Positions 18,776-27,698 of a stretch of DNA of 64,000 nucleotides are shown here, one piece after another. Position numbers and translations under genes: made by a program. Position 1 is the stretch's first letter. Each line of letters opens with the position of its first letter. Origin of the DNA: Thiotrichales bacterium 19S9-11 (GTDB lineage Bacteria > Pseudomonadota > Gammaproteobacteria > Francisellales > Francisellaceae); contig JAKJJT010000006.1 of NCBI GenBank assembly GCA_021713395.1, positions 1 through 64,000 of the forward strand. The letters run 5' to 3'. The notes below the pieces were generated by a model, which was not told the DNA's origin, made no database searches, and worked only from the letters and a program-made list of their open reading frames with translations.

Positions 18776-19714
18776 TTATTGTTTTGATTTCGGATAGTAC
18801 CATAAAGATTGTTTTAAGTTTTGTTTTGCAAAAAATTGATCTACCTTAGCTCTTTCAATTACTTCACTAGGTAAACTAAACTGTAAAGGGAAAGCACAAA
18901 GTCCAACATTAACTTTAATTCGGAGTAGTTTATTATCAACTTTATATGCTTTATTAATTGCTTCAATTAACTTTTTTGTTACTACTTCAGTGCTATGTAT
19001 TGTCTTTATTTGATCAAGAATAATTGCAAACTGATGCTTCTCTAATCTGGCAGCGATATCACTTGATCGAATATTATGATTAATTCGTTTAGCAAATTCT
19101 TCTAAGAGTATTTCAGTGCCTTCTTCTCCAATTGAATCAACAATTAAATCAAACTGATCAATATCAATTAATAATAAAGCAGATAACCTATCATATCGTT
19201 TAGCAGCTTGGAAATACTGATTCATTTTAGTTGAAAACGCTTTTTGATTAATAAACATAGTCAATGGGTCATGTTCAACCATATTTTGAATTTTATTTTG
19301 GCTATTTTTAACAGACTGTAACTCTTTTATATGATTAATACTTTTCTTGATGCAGTTATTTAAACGTTTTGCAGATAATTTATTTTTTGTTAAGTAGTCT
19401 ATGGCACCAGACTTAATTGCTTTAGCTGCAACTTCATCATTTGTTTGATTAGTTAGCATAATAATGCTATGGCTGTCTTCTGGAAGCTTTTGATGTAATG
19501 TTTTTATAAATTCTAAGCCATTCATACCAGGTAATGTATAGTCTATAAGTATGCAATCTGGTTTCTTAGATTGGCAGTATTTAATTGCTGAGGGTGCATC
19601 AAATAATTCTTTGATATCAAACTGTTGGCTTTTGTCTTCGTTTAGGAATTTTTTTATTAGTTTTCGATCTTCATTATTATTATCAATAACTAAAATATGA
19701 TAACTATCAATCAT
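18776..19714 (-). CDS. response regulator with a degenerate GGDEF domain
   Basis: A 312-residue two-domain protein. The receiver domain (about 5-125) has phospho-acceptor Asp58 in LIDYTLPGMNG, Thr88 and Lys110, although one of the usual paired acidic residues is Asn (DNNNED near 11-16). The GGDEF domain (about 150-310) keeps the fold markers HDPLT and a C-terminal VNVGLCAFP, but the active-site GGDEF is replaced by EKHQF (225-229). A diguanylate cyclase reaction is therefore unlikely; a c-di-GMP-binding or purely structural output is possible. No histidine kinase gene is adjacent. The 233 bp upstream separate it from divergent cbpA. Confidence 0.87.
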   Translation of the reverse strand: MIDSYHILVIDNNNEDRKLIKKFLNEDKSQQFDIKELFDAPSAIKYCQSKKPDCILIDYTLPGMNGLEFIKTLHQKLPEDSHSIIMLTNQTNDEVAAKAIKSGAIDYLTKNKLSAKRLNNCIKKSINHIKELQSVKNSQNKIQNMVEHDPLTMFINQKAFSTKMNQYFQAAKRYDRLSALLLIDIDQFDLIVDSIGEEGTEILLEEFAKRINHNIRSSDIAARLEKHQFAIILDQIKTIHSTEVVTKKLIEAINKAYKVDNKLLRIKVNVGLCAFPLQFSLPSEVIERAKVDQFFAKQNLKQSLWYYPKSKQ

Positions 19715-19947
19715 ATAACAACCCTCGATATTATTTTAATTTGCTGTTTTAAGTTTTTTTCATATAATTTTAAATTCTAGTACAGGATTTTTATATTTCC
19801 ATTTCACCAAATGATTAGAGTAAAACAACTGTTAACTGATAAGTTAATTTAGATTTTGATTATGAATAAATAATTTATGTTGTATTATTTTATTATCAGC
19901 ACAAAATAGTAAGAGCTAAAATAGCTAGGACATGGAGAGATAGCGAA

Positions 19948-20898
19948 ATGGCAGACTATTATCAATTATTGGGTATTAGCAAAAGTTCAAATAATGCGGA
20001 GATAAAAAAAGCATACCGTCGATTAGCTAAAAAATATCATCCAGATGTTAGTACTGAAAAAGATGCAGAAGAAAAGTTTAAACAAGTTCAAGATGCGTAT
20101 GAAGTATTAAAAGATGAGGAAAAAAGAAAACTATATGACCAGTATGGTGATAGTTGGCGACAAGTAAAAGATGGTATGGGGGCGGGAGGCTCACAAGGAA
20201 ATCAAGGTACTCATCAGCAATATCATTCATCAGAGAATTTTCATGGATTTGAAGGTTATGAAGATATTTTTGCTGATTTGTTTGGTCGAAAGGGTAAGCA
20301 GGGTCAATATCAACGCCATCAATCATTTGATATGAAAGGGCAAGACTTACATACTAAAATTAATATTTCAATTAATGATGCACTAAAAGGGGTTGAACGC
20401 CAGTTGCAATTTGCTTATCAAGCAGTCAATCAGCAAGGGCAGTTAGAAAGTAAAAATAAAAAGTTAAATGTTAAGATTCCAAAAGGTATTGCAAATCATC
20501 AGCAAATTCGCCTAAAAGGCCAAGGTGGTAAAGGCCATGGAAAAGGCACAGATGGAGACTTATTTATAGAGGTTATCATTGAATCAACTAAAGAGTTTAA
20601 AGTGATTAATAATGATGTCTATGCACATGTACCAATTGCACCTTGGGAAGCAGCATTAGGAGAAGATATAACAGTTGATACACCATTAGCGAAAGTAAAA
20701 CTTAAAGTCCCAGCACATACACAGACAGGTAAAAAAATGCGTCTAAAAGGCAAAGGTATTGCTGGAGGTGATTTTTATGTCATTTTAGATGTTATTTTAC
20801 CGCCAGCTGTTTCCGATGAACAAAAAGCGTTTTATAAAAAAATGTCAAAAGATATGGCATTTGATCCACGAAAAGATTTATTAGGAGCTGCATCATGA
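19948..20898 (+). CDS. cbpA: curved DNA-binding protein / DnaJ-class co-chaperone CbpA
   Basis: A 316-residue type II (zinc-finger-free) Hsp40. It has an N-terminal J domain with the DnaK-activating HPD at 31-33, a Gly/Phe/Gln-rich linker (about 75-125), and two C-terminal beta-barrel domains ([22 protein letters not shown] is typical). CbpA assists DnaK and in E. coli also binds curved DNA and nucleoids. The ATG follows GGAGAGATAGCGAA. The stop overlaps the start of cbpM (ATGA), so the two are translationally coupled. Confidence 0.95.
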   Translation: MADYYQLLGISKSSNNAEIKKAYRRLAKKYHPDVSTEKDAEEKFKQVQDAYEVLKDEEKRKLYDQYGDSWRQVKDGMGAGGSQGNQGTHQQYHSSENFHGFEGYEDIFADLFGRKGKQGQYQRHQSFDMKGQDLHTKINISINDALKGVERQLQFAYQAVNQQGQLESKNKKLNVKIPKGIANHQQIRLKGQGGKGHGKGTDGDLFIEVIIESTKEFKVINNDVYAHVPIAPWEAALGEDITVDTPLAKVKLKVPAHTQTGKKMRLKGKGIAGGDFYVILDVILPPAVSDEQKAFYKKMSKDMAFDPRKDLLGAAS

Positions 20899-21188
20899 AG
20901 TCATATACAGGAGTTATTGTTGATGAGGACTTAATTTCAATTGATCAAGTATGTGATCTATTATGCATCTCTGAAAAGGTCATTATTGAATGGATAGAAC
21001 ATGATGTTGTTTATGCAATTGAAAAAGAAAATGTGTACTATATTTCTTGTAATCAGCTTGTAAAAGCTAAATCTGCCTTAAGACTTGCACGTGATCTTGG
21101 TATTAATGCGCCAGGTATTGCGATTATTCATGACTTAAGAGATAAAATAAAAGCATTAGAGGCGCTGTTAGATCAAGAGAATGATTGA
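20895..21188 (+). CDS. cbpM: chaperone modulator CbpM
   Basis: A 97-residue MerR-like small protein that binds the J domain of CbpA and inhibits it. The N-terminal part ([26 protein letters not shown]) is the winged-helix-like CbpM fold, and the C-terminus is a helix ([15 protein letters not shown]). Gene order and a 4-base overlap with cbpA match the known cbpAM pair. Its 3' end overlaps the convergent racemase gene by 16 bases. Confidence 0.92.
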   Translation: MKSYTGVIVDEDLISIDQVCDLLCISEKVIIEWIEHDVVYAIEKENVYYISCNQLVKAKSALRLARDLGINAPGIAIIHDLRDKIKALEALLDQEND

Positions 21189-21859
21189 TTTTCTCGAATA
21201 ATTGCCTGAACCAATGCTTTAGATGAGTCAATTATTTTAATATGATTGATTTGGTAATTTTCAAATAGAAGGGTTAGGTCGGTACAGCCAATAATAATCG
21301 CTTCAATACTAGATTGGATAAATTCATCCATCAATTTTTTTATCATTGGGTTTGTTACTTCCACACTTTTATTTGCTTTTGTATTAGTAATCAGCTGATC
21401 GACTAATCGTTGCCATTCTAGCTTAAAAATAATTTCTTTTTTCTTATCTAATAGTGCTTTTTGGTATAATTCAGACTCCATTGTTGATTGAGTCGCTAAT
21501 ACCGCAACTTTTTGTATTGACTCGGGAATATTATCAACAGTTTCTTGGATAATATTTAACAACTTAATATCTAAGGCTTTTTCAAATGATTCAAAGTACT
21601 GATGTGCTGTATTACAAGGCATGGCAATAAACGTTGCACCCCAGTTTTGTAGTTTTAGTAGACCTTCTTTTATTGTTAATTCCATTAATTGATGATCAAC
21701 TGGGCGATCTAAATAAAAGGGGGTGGGTAATGAATAAGTTAAGACATGAGGAAAGTCAATGTCATTTTTTGCTTGAAAGGAAATTTGCCATTCTTTCATT
21801 AATAAATCAATAAAAGGGGCAGTTGACATTGGCCCCATACCTGCAAGTATGCCAATCAT
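21173..21859 (-). CDS. aspartate/glutamate racemase family protein (YgeA-like)
   Basis: A 228-residue cofactor-independent racemase. The two catalytic cysteines are in AMPCNTAH (first half) and IIGCTDLTLLF (second half), and the N-terminus MIGILAGMGPMST is typical of the YgeA/RacX group. These enzymes epimerise one or several amino acids; substrate is not predictable here. Its start overlaps the end of the upstream membrane-protein gene by one base, and it is the last gene of a possible five-gene operon of lysine-degradation-type enzymes, which raises the possibility that it feeds D-amino acids into that pathway (inference). Confidence 0.85.
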   Translation of the reverse strand: MIGILAGMGPMSTAPFIDLLMKEWQISFQAKNDIDFPHVLTYSLPTPFYLDRPVDHQLMELTIKEGLLKLQNWGATFIAMPCNTAHQYFESFEKALDIKLLNIIQETVDNIPESIQKVAVLATQSTMESELYQKALLDKKKEIIFKLEWQRLVDQLITNTKANKSVEVTNPMIKKLMDEFIQSSIEAIIIGCTDLTLLFENYQINHIKIIDSSKALVQAIIRENQSFS

Positions 21860-22395
21860 TATTTACTCTCAAATACCCGACGAAGATAAAACATAAATCG
21901 TCCAATGAAGAGGCCTGCAGTAATACCATAAATAATTAAAATAGTAACAGTGAATTGAAAGTTATGAATAATCTCTGGGTTAACAGCGATTTTATAACCG
22001 ACATAATATTTAGATGCAAAAATAATTAAAATTAAGATCAAACTTAACTTACTGCCAGGCAATTGAACAAAAGTTAAATTATTTCTTTTAACAATTTGTG
22101 CACCAATACGTTGGGCAATAAGATAACCAAATACAATGCCAACAACTAAAGCGATTGCATAGGTTGTGATATTAATAGGATGCAGATTAGTTTCATTAAT
22201 TAAAGACCCAACTGATAGATATAAAAAGATAAGTGGAATAATTGCTAGCTTAATAATTGGGGTTTGATTAGGCTTGCTGGCTTTAAGACCAATATAGACT
22301 AGATAGACTAATAAAACATAAACCCACCAAGGGGTATTAACTAAAGTATAATAAATGGTATCTTTTAGTTCACTACTTGCCATTATACTACCCAT
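21859..22395 (-). CDS. small integral membrane protein, DUF6622-like
   Basis: A 178-residue protein made almost entirely of five or so hydrophobic helices, with the N-terminal segment TPWWVYVLLVYLVYIGLKASKP resembling the DUF6622 family. No enzymatic motif is visible and the function is unknown. AGGAG lies ten bases before the ATG used here; a second in-frame ATG occurs 12 bases later. It sits 50 bases after the DUF1338 gene and its stop overlaps the racemase start by one base, so it is likely cotranscribed with lysine-catabolism-type genes. A transport or membrane-accessory role would be a guess. Confidence 0.7.
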   Translation of the reverse strand: MGSIMASSELKDTIYYTLVNTPWWVYVLLVYLVYIGLKASKPNQTPIIKLAIIPLIFLYLSVGSLINETNLHPINITTYAIALVVGIVFGYLIAQRIGAQIVKRNNLTFVQLPGSKLSLILILIIFASKYYVGYKIAVNPEIIHNFQFTVTILIIYGITAGLFIGRFMFYLRRVFESK

Positions 22396-22445
22396 AACAG
22401 AAAAGCTCCTTTTATCATCATGGTATAGTCTAATTGTAGTTAAGT

Positions 22446-23264
22446 TTATTGTTGCTTTGTATCCGTTGACTCAAAAATTTTATCAGCAGATGCTGCAATA
22501 AAACCTTGATATAGATTACCATTTGAATCGTTATAACGTTTAGCGAATTCATAGTAGCTATTAGGAATACTAAACTTACCTTGTTTAAACTCAACCTCAA
22601 CTTGATTAGCTAAAGTGCTTGATTGTTCTAATAAGTCACTTGGTGTGCCCTTTACCTCACCACCAGATGCATTTAGCTGATAACCATGATCTTTTAAAAG
22701 CTGATTAATATCGGTAATTTCTTTAATGTTTTGCATATGGTTAACATTTACCGTAAAGTGGTTGGCCCTAAAACCGAAAGCATAAACCCAAGCAGCGTAC
22801 TCGCTTTCTTCTAGTAATGCTTGATAGATATCATAATCTAATGGTTTTTGCCAAGCTGTACCAGAATAAAGGAGTTTATCAGATGATAATAACTCTGGGC
22901 TGATTTGATCAACTAAAGACGTAACATAGCTTTGTAGGCGCTCACTAAAATCTTTTGTTTTTAACTCACTAATAAAAATTTTAGGTAGGTTAGGGTTATC
23001 TTTGTGTTCATAATGTTTTGCGTTAAGTTTCTTAATATCAAAGGTATATTGACCTTTTTCTTCATAACCTAAATGTTTGAAAAATGAAGCAAGATGCTCA
23101 ACGTTCACACGAGAATCATCAAAAGTACGAATCGCAATGTGATCATTGATCACTTCTTCACCTTGGTCAATAAATAACTGATGAATTTGAGCGGCTTGTG
23201 GGCTATCTGAGATATATTGCTGCCATAAATGATTAAATAACTCATCTAATGTTAAGTGGTTCAT
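22446..23264 (-). CDS. DUF1338 protein, 2-oxoadipate dioxygenase/decarboxylase (HglS)-like
   Basis: A 272-residue member of the VOC-fold DUF1338 family. The family enzyme HglS converts 2-oxoadipate plus O2 to D-2-hydroxyglutarate and CO2 in lysine catabolism. The HIAIRTF motif gives His42 and Arg46, spaced like the metal His and substrate Arg recalled for HglS. His169 (in RANHFTVN) and Glu239 (in YYEF) are candidates for the other metal ligands, with similar spacing. It is shorter than HglS of Pseudomonas (over 450 aa), so substrate identity is an inference. The strongest support is the gene order: it follows ALDH7 and the saccharopine-type dehydrogenase by short gaps. Confidence 0.78.
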   Translation of the reverse strand: MNHLTLDELFNHLWQQYISDSPQAAQIHQLFIDQGEEVINDHIAIRTFDDSRVNVEHLASFFKHLGYEEKGQYTFDIKKLNAKHYEHKDNPNLPKIFISELKTKDFSERLQSYVTSLVDQISPELLSSDKLLYSGTAWQKPLDYDIYQALLEESEYAAWVYAFGFRANHFTVNVNHMQNIKEITDINQLLKDHGYQLNASGGEVKGTPSDLLEQSSTLANQVEVEFKQGKFSIPNSYYEFAKRYNDSNGNLYQGFIAASADKIFESTDTKQQ

Positions 23265-23278
23265 ATTTAGGTTCCTTC

Positions 23279-24862
23279 CTATAAATTAAACTCAATACCT
23301 TGAGCAAGTGGCATCTCCAATCCCCAGTTAATAGTATTAGTTTGCCTACGCATATAAGCTTTCCATGCATCAGAGCCTGCTTCTCGACCACCACCAGTAT
23401 GTTTTTCGCCGCCAAAAGCACCACCAATCTCAGCACCTGATGTACCAATATTAACATTGGCAATACCACAATCACTACCTTTAGCAGATAGAAAATATTC
23501 GGCAGTACGTACATCTTGAGTAAAAATAGCAGATGATAAACCATAGTTAACTTGGTTATTCATTTCTATTGCATCATCAATACTCTTAAAAGGCATGACA
23601 TATAAAATTGGTGCAAAAGTTTCTTCATTAACAATTGCCCAACTTGGTTGAGCCTCGACAATGGCTGGTTCAACAAAAAAACCATCTCGATTAAGCTGAT
23701 TACCACCAAAGCGAATTTTTCCACCAGCAGCTTTCACTTCTTCAATTGCTTTTAAGTAGCGGTTTACTGAGTCTTGATCGATTAATGGTCCGACATGATT
23801 ATGTGTATCTAGTGGGCTGCCAATTTTTAATTTTGAGTAAGCACTAGCAAGTTTATCAACAACTTTTTCATAGATACTTTCATGAACTAGTAATCTTCTT
23901 AATGTTGTACAGCGTTGGCCACAAGTGCCGACAGCACCAAAAACGACAGCTGGAATTGTACGTTTTAAATCAGCTGATTGATCAATAATCGCAGCATTAT
24001 TGCCGCCTAACTCAAGTAAAGACTTACCAAAGCGTTCTGCTACTTGTTTAGCAACTTCTCGACCAACAGGTGTTGAGCCTGTAAAAGAAATCATTGGTAA
24101 TCTTGTATCGTTAACAAATGCCTTTGAAAAATCAATATCATCAGATGTGACTAATGAAAAGATATTAGGGAAGTGGTGCTCTGCTATCACTTCTTGGCAG
24201 ATTTTATGTACAGCAATGGCACACAGTGGTGTTTTAGGTGAAGGTCGCCAAATAACAGTATTACCACAGATTGCAGCAACAAATGCATTCCAAGACCAAA
24301 CGGCGACTGGGAAGTTGAAAGCACTAATAACGCCGACAACGCCATAAGGGTGCCATTGCTCGTACATTCTATGTTCTGGGCGTTCAGAATGCATGGTTTT
24401 TCCATAAAGCATGCGCGCTTGACCAACAGCAAAGTCAGCCATGTCAATCATTTCTTGAACTTCGCCATCACCTTCTTGTTTAGACTTACCCATTTCAAGT
24501 GCAACTAACGAGCCTAGGGTGTCCTTGTAATGGCGTAAACGATCACCAATAAGTCGAATAATTTCACCACGTTTAGGAGCTGGCACTTCTCGCCATTTAA
24601 GAAAGGCTTTATGTGAGGCGTTAATAACCTGATCTAGCTGATCCATATTGGTTGTTTGGATAGTTTGAATTTTTCCATCTGTAATTGGGGTATTGGAAGT
24701 TAACCTGTCTCCATTCGCATCAAGCCATTGATTACCAATTGCAGTACCAGAATGATTTTCTGTTAGATTGAATGTTTTTAAAATATGTTCAATACTTGAC
24801 TGTACTGAGTCCGCTTTCATTGTATCTTGTGTATTTTCAATTTCAGTCATTGTTGTATCCAT
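23279..24862 (-). CDS. amaB: ALDH7-family aldehyde dehydrogenase (2-aminoadipate-6-semialdehyde / piperideine-6-carboxylate dehydrogenase)
   Basis: A 527-residue NAD-dependent aldehyde dehydrogenase. Catalytic Cys318 lies in [13 protein letters not shown], characteristic of the ALDH7/antiquitin group, and the general base Glu284 in [21 protein letters not shown] (about 181-192) and [13 protein letters not shown] (258-270) are cofactor-binding elements. ALDH7 enzymes oxidise 2-aminoadipate semialdehyde, in equilibrium with piperideine-6-carboxylate, to 2-aminoadipate. The start is secured by GGAGG six bases upstream, which overlaps the last codons of the preceding dehydrogenase gene (1-base gap). 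Confidence 0.92.
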   Translation of the reverse strand: MDTTMTEIENTQDTMKADSVQSSIEHILKTFNLTENHSGTAIGNQWLDANGDRLTSNTPITDGKIQTIQTTNMDQLDQVINASHKAFLKWREVPAPKRGEIIRLIGDRLRHYKDTLGSLVALEMGKSKQEGDGEVQEMIDMADFAVGQARMLYGKTMHSERPEHRMYEQWHPYGVVGVISAFNFPVAVWSWNAFVAAICGNTVIWRPSPKTPLCAIAVHKICQEVIAEHHFPNIFSLVTSDDIDFSKAFVNDTRLPMISFTGSTPVGREVAKQVAERFGKSLLELGGNNAAIIDQSADLKRTIPAVVFGAVGTCGQRCTTLRRLLVHESIYEKVVDKLASAYSKLKIGSPLDTHNHVGPLIDQDSVNRYLKAIEEVKAAGGKIRFGGNQLNRDGFFVEPAIVEAQPSWAIVNEETFAPILYVMPFKSIDDAIEMNNQVNYGLSSAIFTQDVRTAEYFLSAKGSDCGIANVNIGTSGAEIGGAFGGEKHTGGGREAGSDAWKAYMRRQTNTINWGLEMPLAQGIEFNL

Positions 24863-24863
24863 A

Positions 24864-26021
24864 TTAAGCCTCCAGAACAGCCTCAGTAAGATTAGTTTCA
24901 GTCTTTTTTACAGCTGACTCCATCAGTGTTACATTATTTTTGTTATTGTCATAATATGAGCCAAAGCGATTAGCTAAGAAATCATTTAAATTAATTTTTT
25001 CTTGAGTAGCAATCGGGCCTTTTAGTGTTTTATCAATGACAGCTAAGTCAATTGCTGCGCAAATGCCAGAAGCGGTTGTCATTTGAATGGCAGAAAAAGT
25101 TTGCCCCATCAGCTGTCGAGGGTAGAATTTTTCAGCATAGTTTTCTTCCATTAATTTGCCATCAATTGTGCCTAAGACTGAGACATAGACTAAAACAACA
25201 TCACGCTTTGTTTCAGGAATAATATCTTCTAAGATATTTTTTAATACATCACGTTTTTCATTTAAGTGAAGCTCATCCATTAAAAATTGCATTTTTTCGC
25301 AATGGCCAGGGTATCGCATGGTTTTATAATCCATGTTTTTTACTTTATCTTGATAGGTATCAATAAGAGAACCAACGCCACCTGAAGTATAGAATGCTTC
25401 ATAAGTTAGACCATCTAACTTAATCTCTTCTAGTCCCTGCAGTGCGGGCACTAAAGTTTTTTCATTATTAATTAATACTTCACAAGGGTTGCCATATTCA
25501 TTGATTACACCATCGGTTGACCAAGTCAGCGCATACTGTAGCGGGTTACTTGCATTAAGTGGTAATGCTCCAACACGCATTTTAACGTGATCAATTGAGT
25601 CAAAACGTTTGATTAAATCATTGGCAACAATACTAATAAAACCTGGAGCTAGCCCGCATTGAGGGATAAAAACAGTCTCTTTATTTGTTGCTAGTTCACG
25701 TACCTTTTTAGTAACTTCAACATCTTCAGTTAGGTCAAAATAGTTAAGTTTATGTGCTTGTGCCAGCTTAGCAATAATTGGGTTGCAAAAATAAGGTAAG
25801 CAAGAAACAACAGAATTAATTTTATACTTTTGGACTAAATTTTCTAAATGTGATTGATCATTTACATCACAAGCAAATGTTGTAATTTTAGTTTTGGTTT
25901 GAGGTGTTTTTTCTGGTTGTTTTAAGTCTCCTAGGAAAACCTCATAATCACCTGAATTTGCTAATAGACTTGCAACTAATGTTCCAATTTTTCCTGAACC
26001 TAAAATAAGAATATGATGCAT
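24864..26021 (-). CDS. saccharopine dehydrogenase family protein, probably lysine 6-dehydrogenase
   Basis: A 385-residue NAD(P)-dependent oxidoreductase with an N-terminal Rossmann fold ([16 protein letters not shown]) and a saccharopine-reductase-like C-terminal domain ([17 protein letters not shown], then the [19 protein letters not shown] region). Length and context fit lysine 6-dehydrogenase, which turns lysine into 2-aminoadipate semialdehyde directly. A saccharopine dehydrogenase acting with a partner reductase elsewhere cannot be excluded. It is the first gene of the minus-strand operon with ALDH7 and the DUF1338 gene, and it carries an unusually strong ribosome binding site. The 339 bp before it are shared with divergent cadB. 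Confidence 0.85.
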   Translation of the reverse strand: MHHILILGSGKIGTLVASLLANSGDYEVFLGDLKQPEKTPQTKTKITTFACDVNDQSHLENLVQKYKINSVVSCLPYFCNPIIAKLAQAHKLNYFDLTEDVEVTKKVRELATNKETVFIPQCGLAPGFISIVANDLIKRFDSIDHVKMRVGALPLNASNPLQYALTWSTDGVINEYGNPCEVLINNEKTLVPALQGLEEIKLDGLTYEAFYTSGGVGSLIDTYQDKVKNMDYKTMRYPGHCEKMQFLMDELHLNEKRDVLKNILEDIIPETKRDVVLVYVSVLGTIDGKLMEENYAEKFYPRQLMGQTFSAIQMTTASGICAAIDLAVIDKTLKGPIATQEKINLNDFLANRFGSYYDNNKNNVTLMESAVKKTETNLTEAVLEA

Positions 26022-26360
26022 CTTTAACCTCCTTGGTTAGATTAATTAAGTACATTTAATGTGTTGTGGCATCAAAAATTTAAACGATATCAGTATTTGA
26101 TATTTTTGCTATGGTGTAAAGGTTAACTTTCCAAATAAATGCTAAGTTGATGTTTCTCAGTGATTAAGTATATTAAAAAATATAAAAAACTAATTTATCT
26201 GAAAAATTATTTTTATTAATAAAGAATATAAGCATTATAAATTACTATTTTGAAAATGACGCAACGCAGAAACAAGAAGTAATTATTATATATGGAGAAT
26301 AAATTAAGATTTACTATCATTAAATATTATTAAATTGATGTTTTTCTTTTGGAGAGGGAC
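26022..26360. other. 339-bp divergent intergenic region between the lysine-degradation operon and cadBA
   Basis: No gene or RNA was recognised here. The region is very AT-rich and must hold the promoters of both transcripts. Several AT-rich -10-like words are present, but none has a convincing -35 partner, so no promoter is called. A TTGATGTTTCTCAG word at 26147-26160 is a partial FNR-box match (8 of 10 bases). The shared regulator space suggests that lysine decarboxylation and lysine oxidation are coordinated or counter-regulated. Confidence 0.6.
26026..26034 (-). promoter_or_regulatory. strong Shine-Dalgarno of the lysine-degradation operon
   Basis: On the minus strand AAGGAGGTT lies a few bases before the ATG at 26021. 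It is a near-perfect complement of the 16S 3' end and notably stronger than the usual AGGA or GGAG sites in this window. It fixes the start of the saccharopine-type dehydrogenase and predicts high translation of the first gene. Confidence 0.85.
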
Positions 26361-27689
26361 ATGGCAAATAATCAAATTGGTCTTTTTACATGTTCAGCAA
26401 TTGTTGCAGGTAATATGATGGGGTCAGGCATTGCATTACTACCGTCAAACTTGGCAGCCATTGGCTCATTAACATTTATTAGTTGGATTATTGCTTCAAT
26501 TGGCGCAATTGCATTAGCATTTGTATTTGCAAGGTTAGGTGCTGAAAACCCTCAAGAAGGAGGCCCAGTTGCATATGCAGGCGAAGTGGCGCCAATTTTA
26601 GGATTTCAAACAGGTGTTTTATATTTTAATGCAAATTGGATTGGTAATTTAGCGATTGCAATTACAGGTATTGCTTATTTATCAACATTTTTTCCTATGT
26701 TAAATAATCCAGTTGCTGCAGGAGTTGCAACAATTGCGGTTATTTGGGTGTTTGCCGGTATTAATGTTTTGGGAGCTAAATGGATTGCCCGTTTGGTGAC
26801 AATTGGTGTCATATTATTATTAATTCCAGTTATTTTAACGGGTATTGTTGGTTGGGGATTTTTTAAGCCTGAAACTTTTATTAATAATTGGAATGCAACA
26901 GGAAATAATACAATACATGCGGTTTTCAGTGGTATATTACTTTGTGTCTGGAGCTTTATTGGTATAGAAAGTGCATCAGTTAATTCTAACTTGGTAAAAA
27001 ATCCAAGGGTTACTATTCCTAGAGCAACAATGATAGGCGTAGGGGTTGCTGCAATTGTTTACTTTTTATCATGCACAGCAATTTCAGGTATGTTGCCTAA
27101 TGATGTCATAGGTCATTCTTCAGCCCCATTTTCATTGGCGATTAGTCATATGTTTGGGGCATGGGGTGCGCCAGTTGTATCACTTATTGTTGCATTTGCA
27201 TGTCTTGTTTCATTAGGCTCTTGGATGATGTTAACAGCGCAGGCAGGGGCAAGAGCAGCTCATGATGGAACATTGCCTAAAATTTTTGGAGAACTCAATA
27301 AAAATAAAATGCCAGTAAAGGGGTTATTATTAACTTCGATCGGTATGAGCTTATTAATGGTATTTGTTATGTTTGGCGCAAAGTCAACAGCTGCCATTTT
27401 TGGTCATGTTATTTCCATTGCGGTTTTAATGACGATATTGCCTTACTTTTATTCGGCACTTAATTTAATTGATGTTGTTGAGCATCCAATTAAACATTTT
27501 ACGATAACAGTAACGGCAGTTGTTGCTATTTGCTTTTGCTTTGCAGCTTATGTTGGCTCAGAAAGTTATGCGCTTGTTGGCGTTACTATTGTCTCAATGG
27601 CATCTTTAATATTCTATGTTAGAAAAAATAGAGAAGATTTTGAACGCTCTATTTACCGACGTGTTCACCAATGGCATATAGATGACTAA
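26361..27689 (+). CDS. cadB: lysine/cadaverine antiporter CadB
   Basis: A 442-residue, roughly 12-helix APC-superfamily exchanger. The N-terminus GLFTCSAIVAGNMMGSGIAL contains the substrate-binding GSG turn of the basic amino acid/polyamine antiporters. Long stretches match what I recall of E. coli CadB (GFQTGVLYFNANWIGNLAI, YLSTFFPMLNNPVAAG, SLGSWMMLTAQAG), more closely than AdiC or PotE. CadB exports cadaverine in exchange for lysine, consuming cytoplasmic protons together with the decarboxylase. The ATG at 26361 is preferred over a TTG 12 bases earlier, since GGAGAGGG directly precedes it. cadA follows by nine bases. Confidence 0.93.
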   Translation: MANNQIGLFTCSAIVAGNMMGSGIALLPSNLAAIGSLTFISWIIASIGAIALAFVFARLGAENPQEGGPVAYAGEVAPILGFQTGVLYFNANWIGNLAIAITGIAYLSTFFPMLNNPVAAGVATIAVIWVFAGINVLGAKWIARLVTIGVILLLIPVILTGIVGWGFFKPETFINNWNATGNNTIHAVFSGILLCVWSFIGIESASVNSNLVKNPRVTIPRATMIGVGVAAIVYFLSCTAISGMLPNDVIGHSSAPFSLAISHMFGAWGAPVVSLIVAFACLVSLGSWMMLTAQAGARAAHDGTLPKIFGELNKNKMPVKGLLLTSIGMSLLMVFVMFGAKSTAAIFGHVISIAVLMTILPYFYSALNLIDVVEHPIKHFTITVTAVVAICFCFAAYVGSESYALVGVTIVSMASLIFYVRKNREDFERSIYRRVHQWHIDD

Positions 27690-27698
27690 GGGGTTCTA

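Noticed and set aside
24000-24447. Open frames opposite the ALDH7 gene on both strands
   Set aside because: They are unsupported shadows of a well-conserved ALDH7 coding frame and lack their own start signals.
26147-26160. TTGATGTTTCTCAG before cadB as an FNR box
   Set aside because: Only one half-site is good, and no -10 lies at a fitting distance. Mentioned but not called as a feature.
26292-26333. Thirteen-codon frame (MENKLRFTIIKYY) upstream of cadB, a possible leader peptide
   Set aside because: No ribosome binding site, no lysine-codon cluster and no attenuator hairpin, so chance is the simpler explanation.
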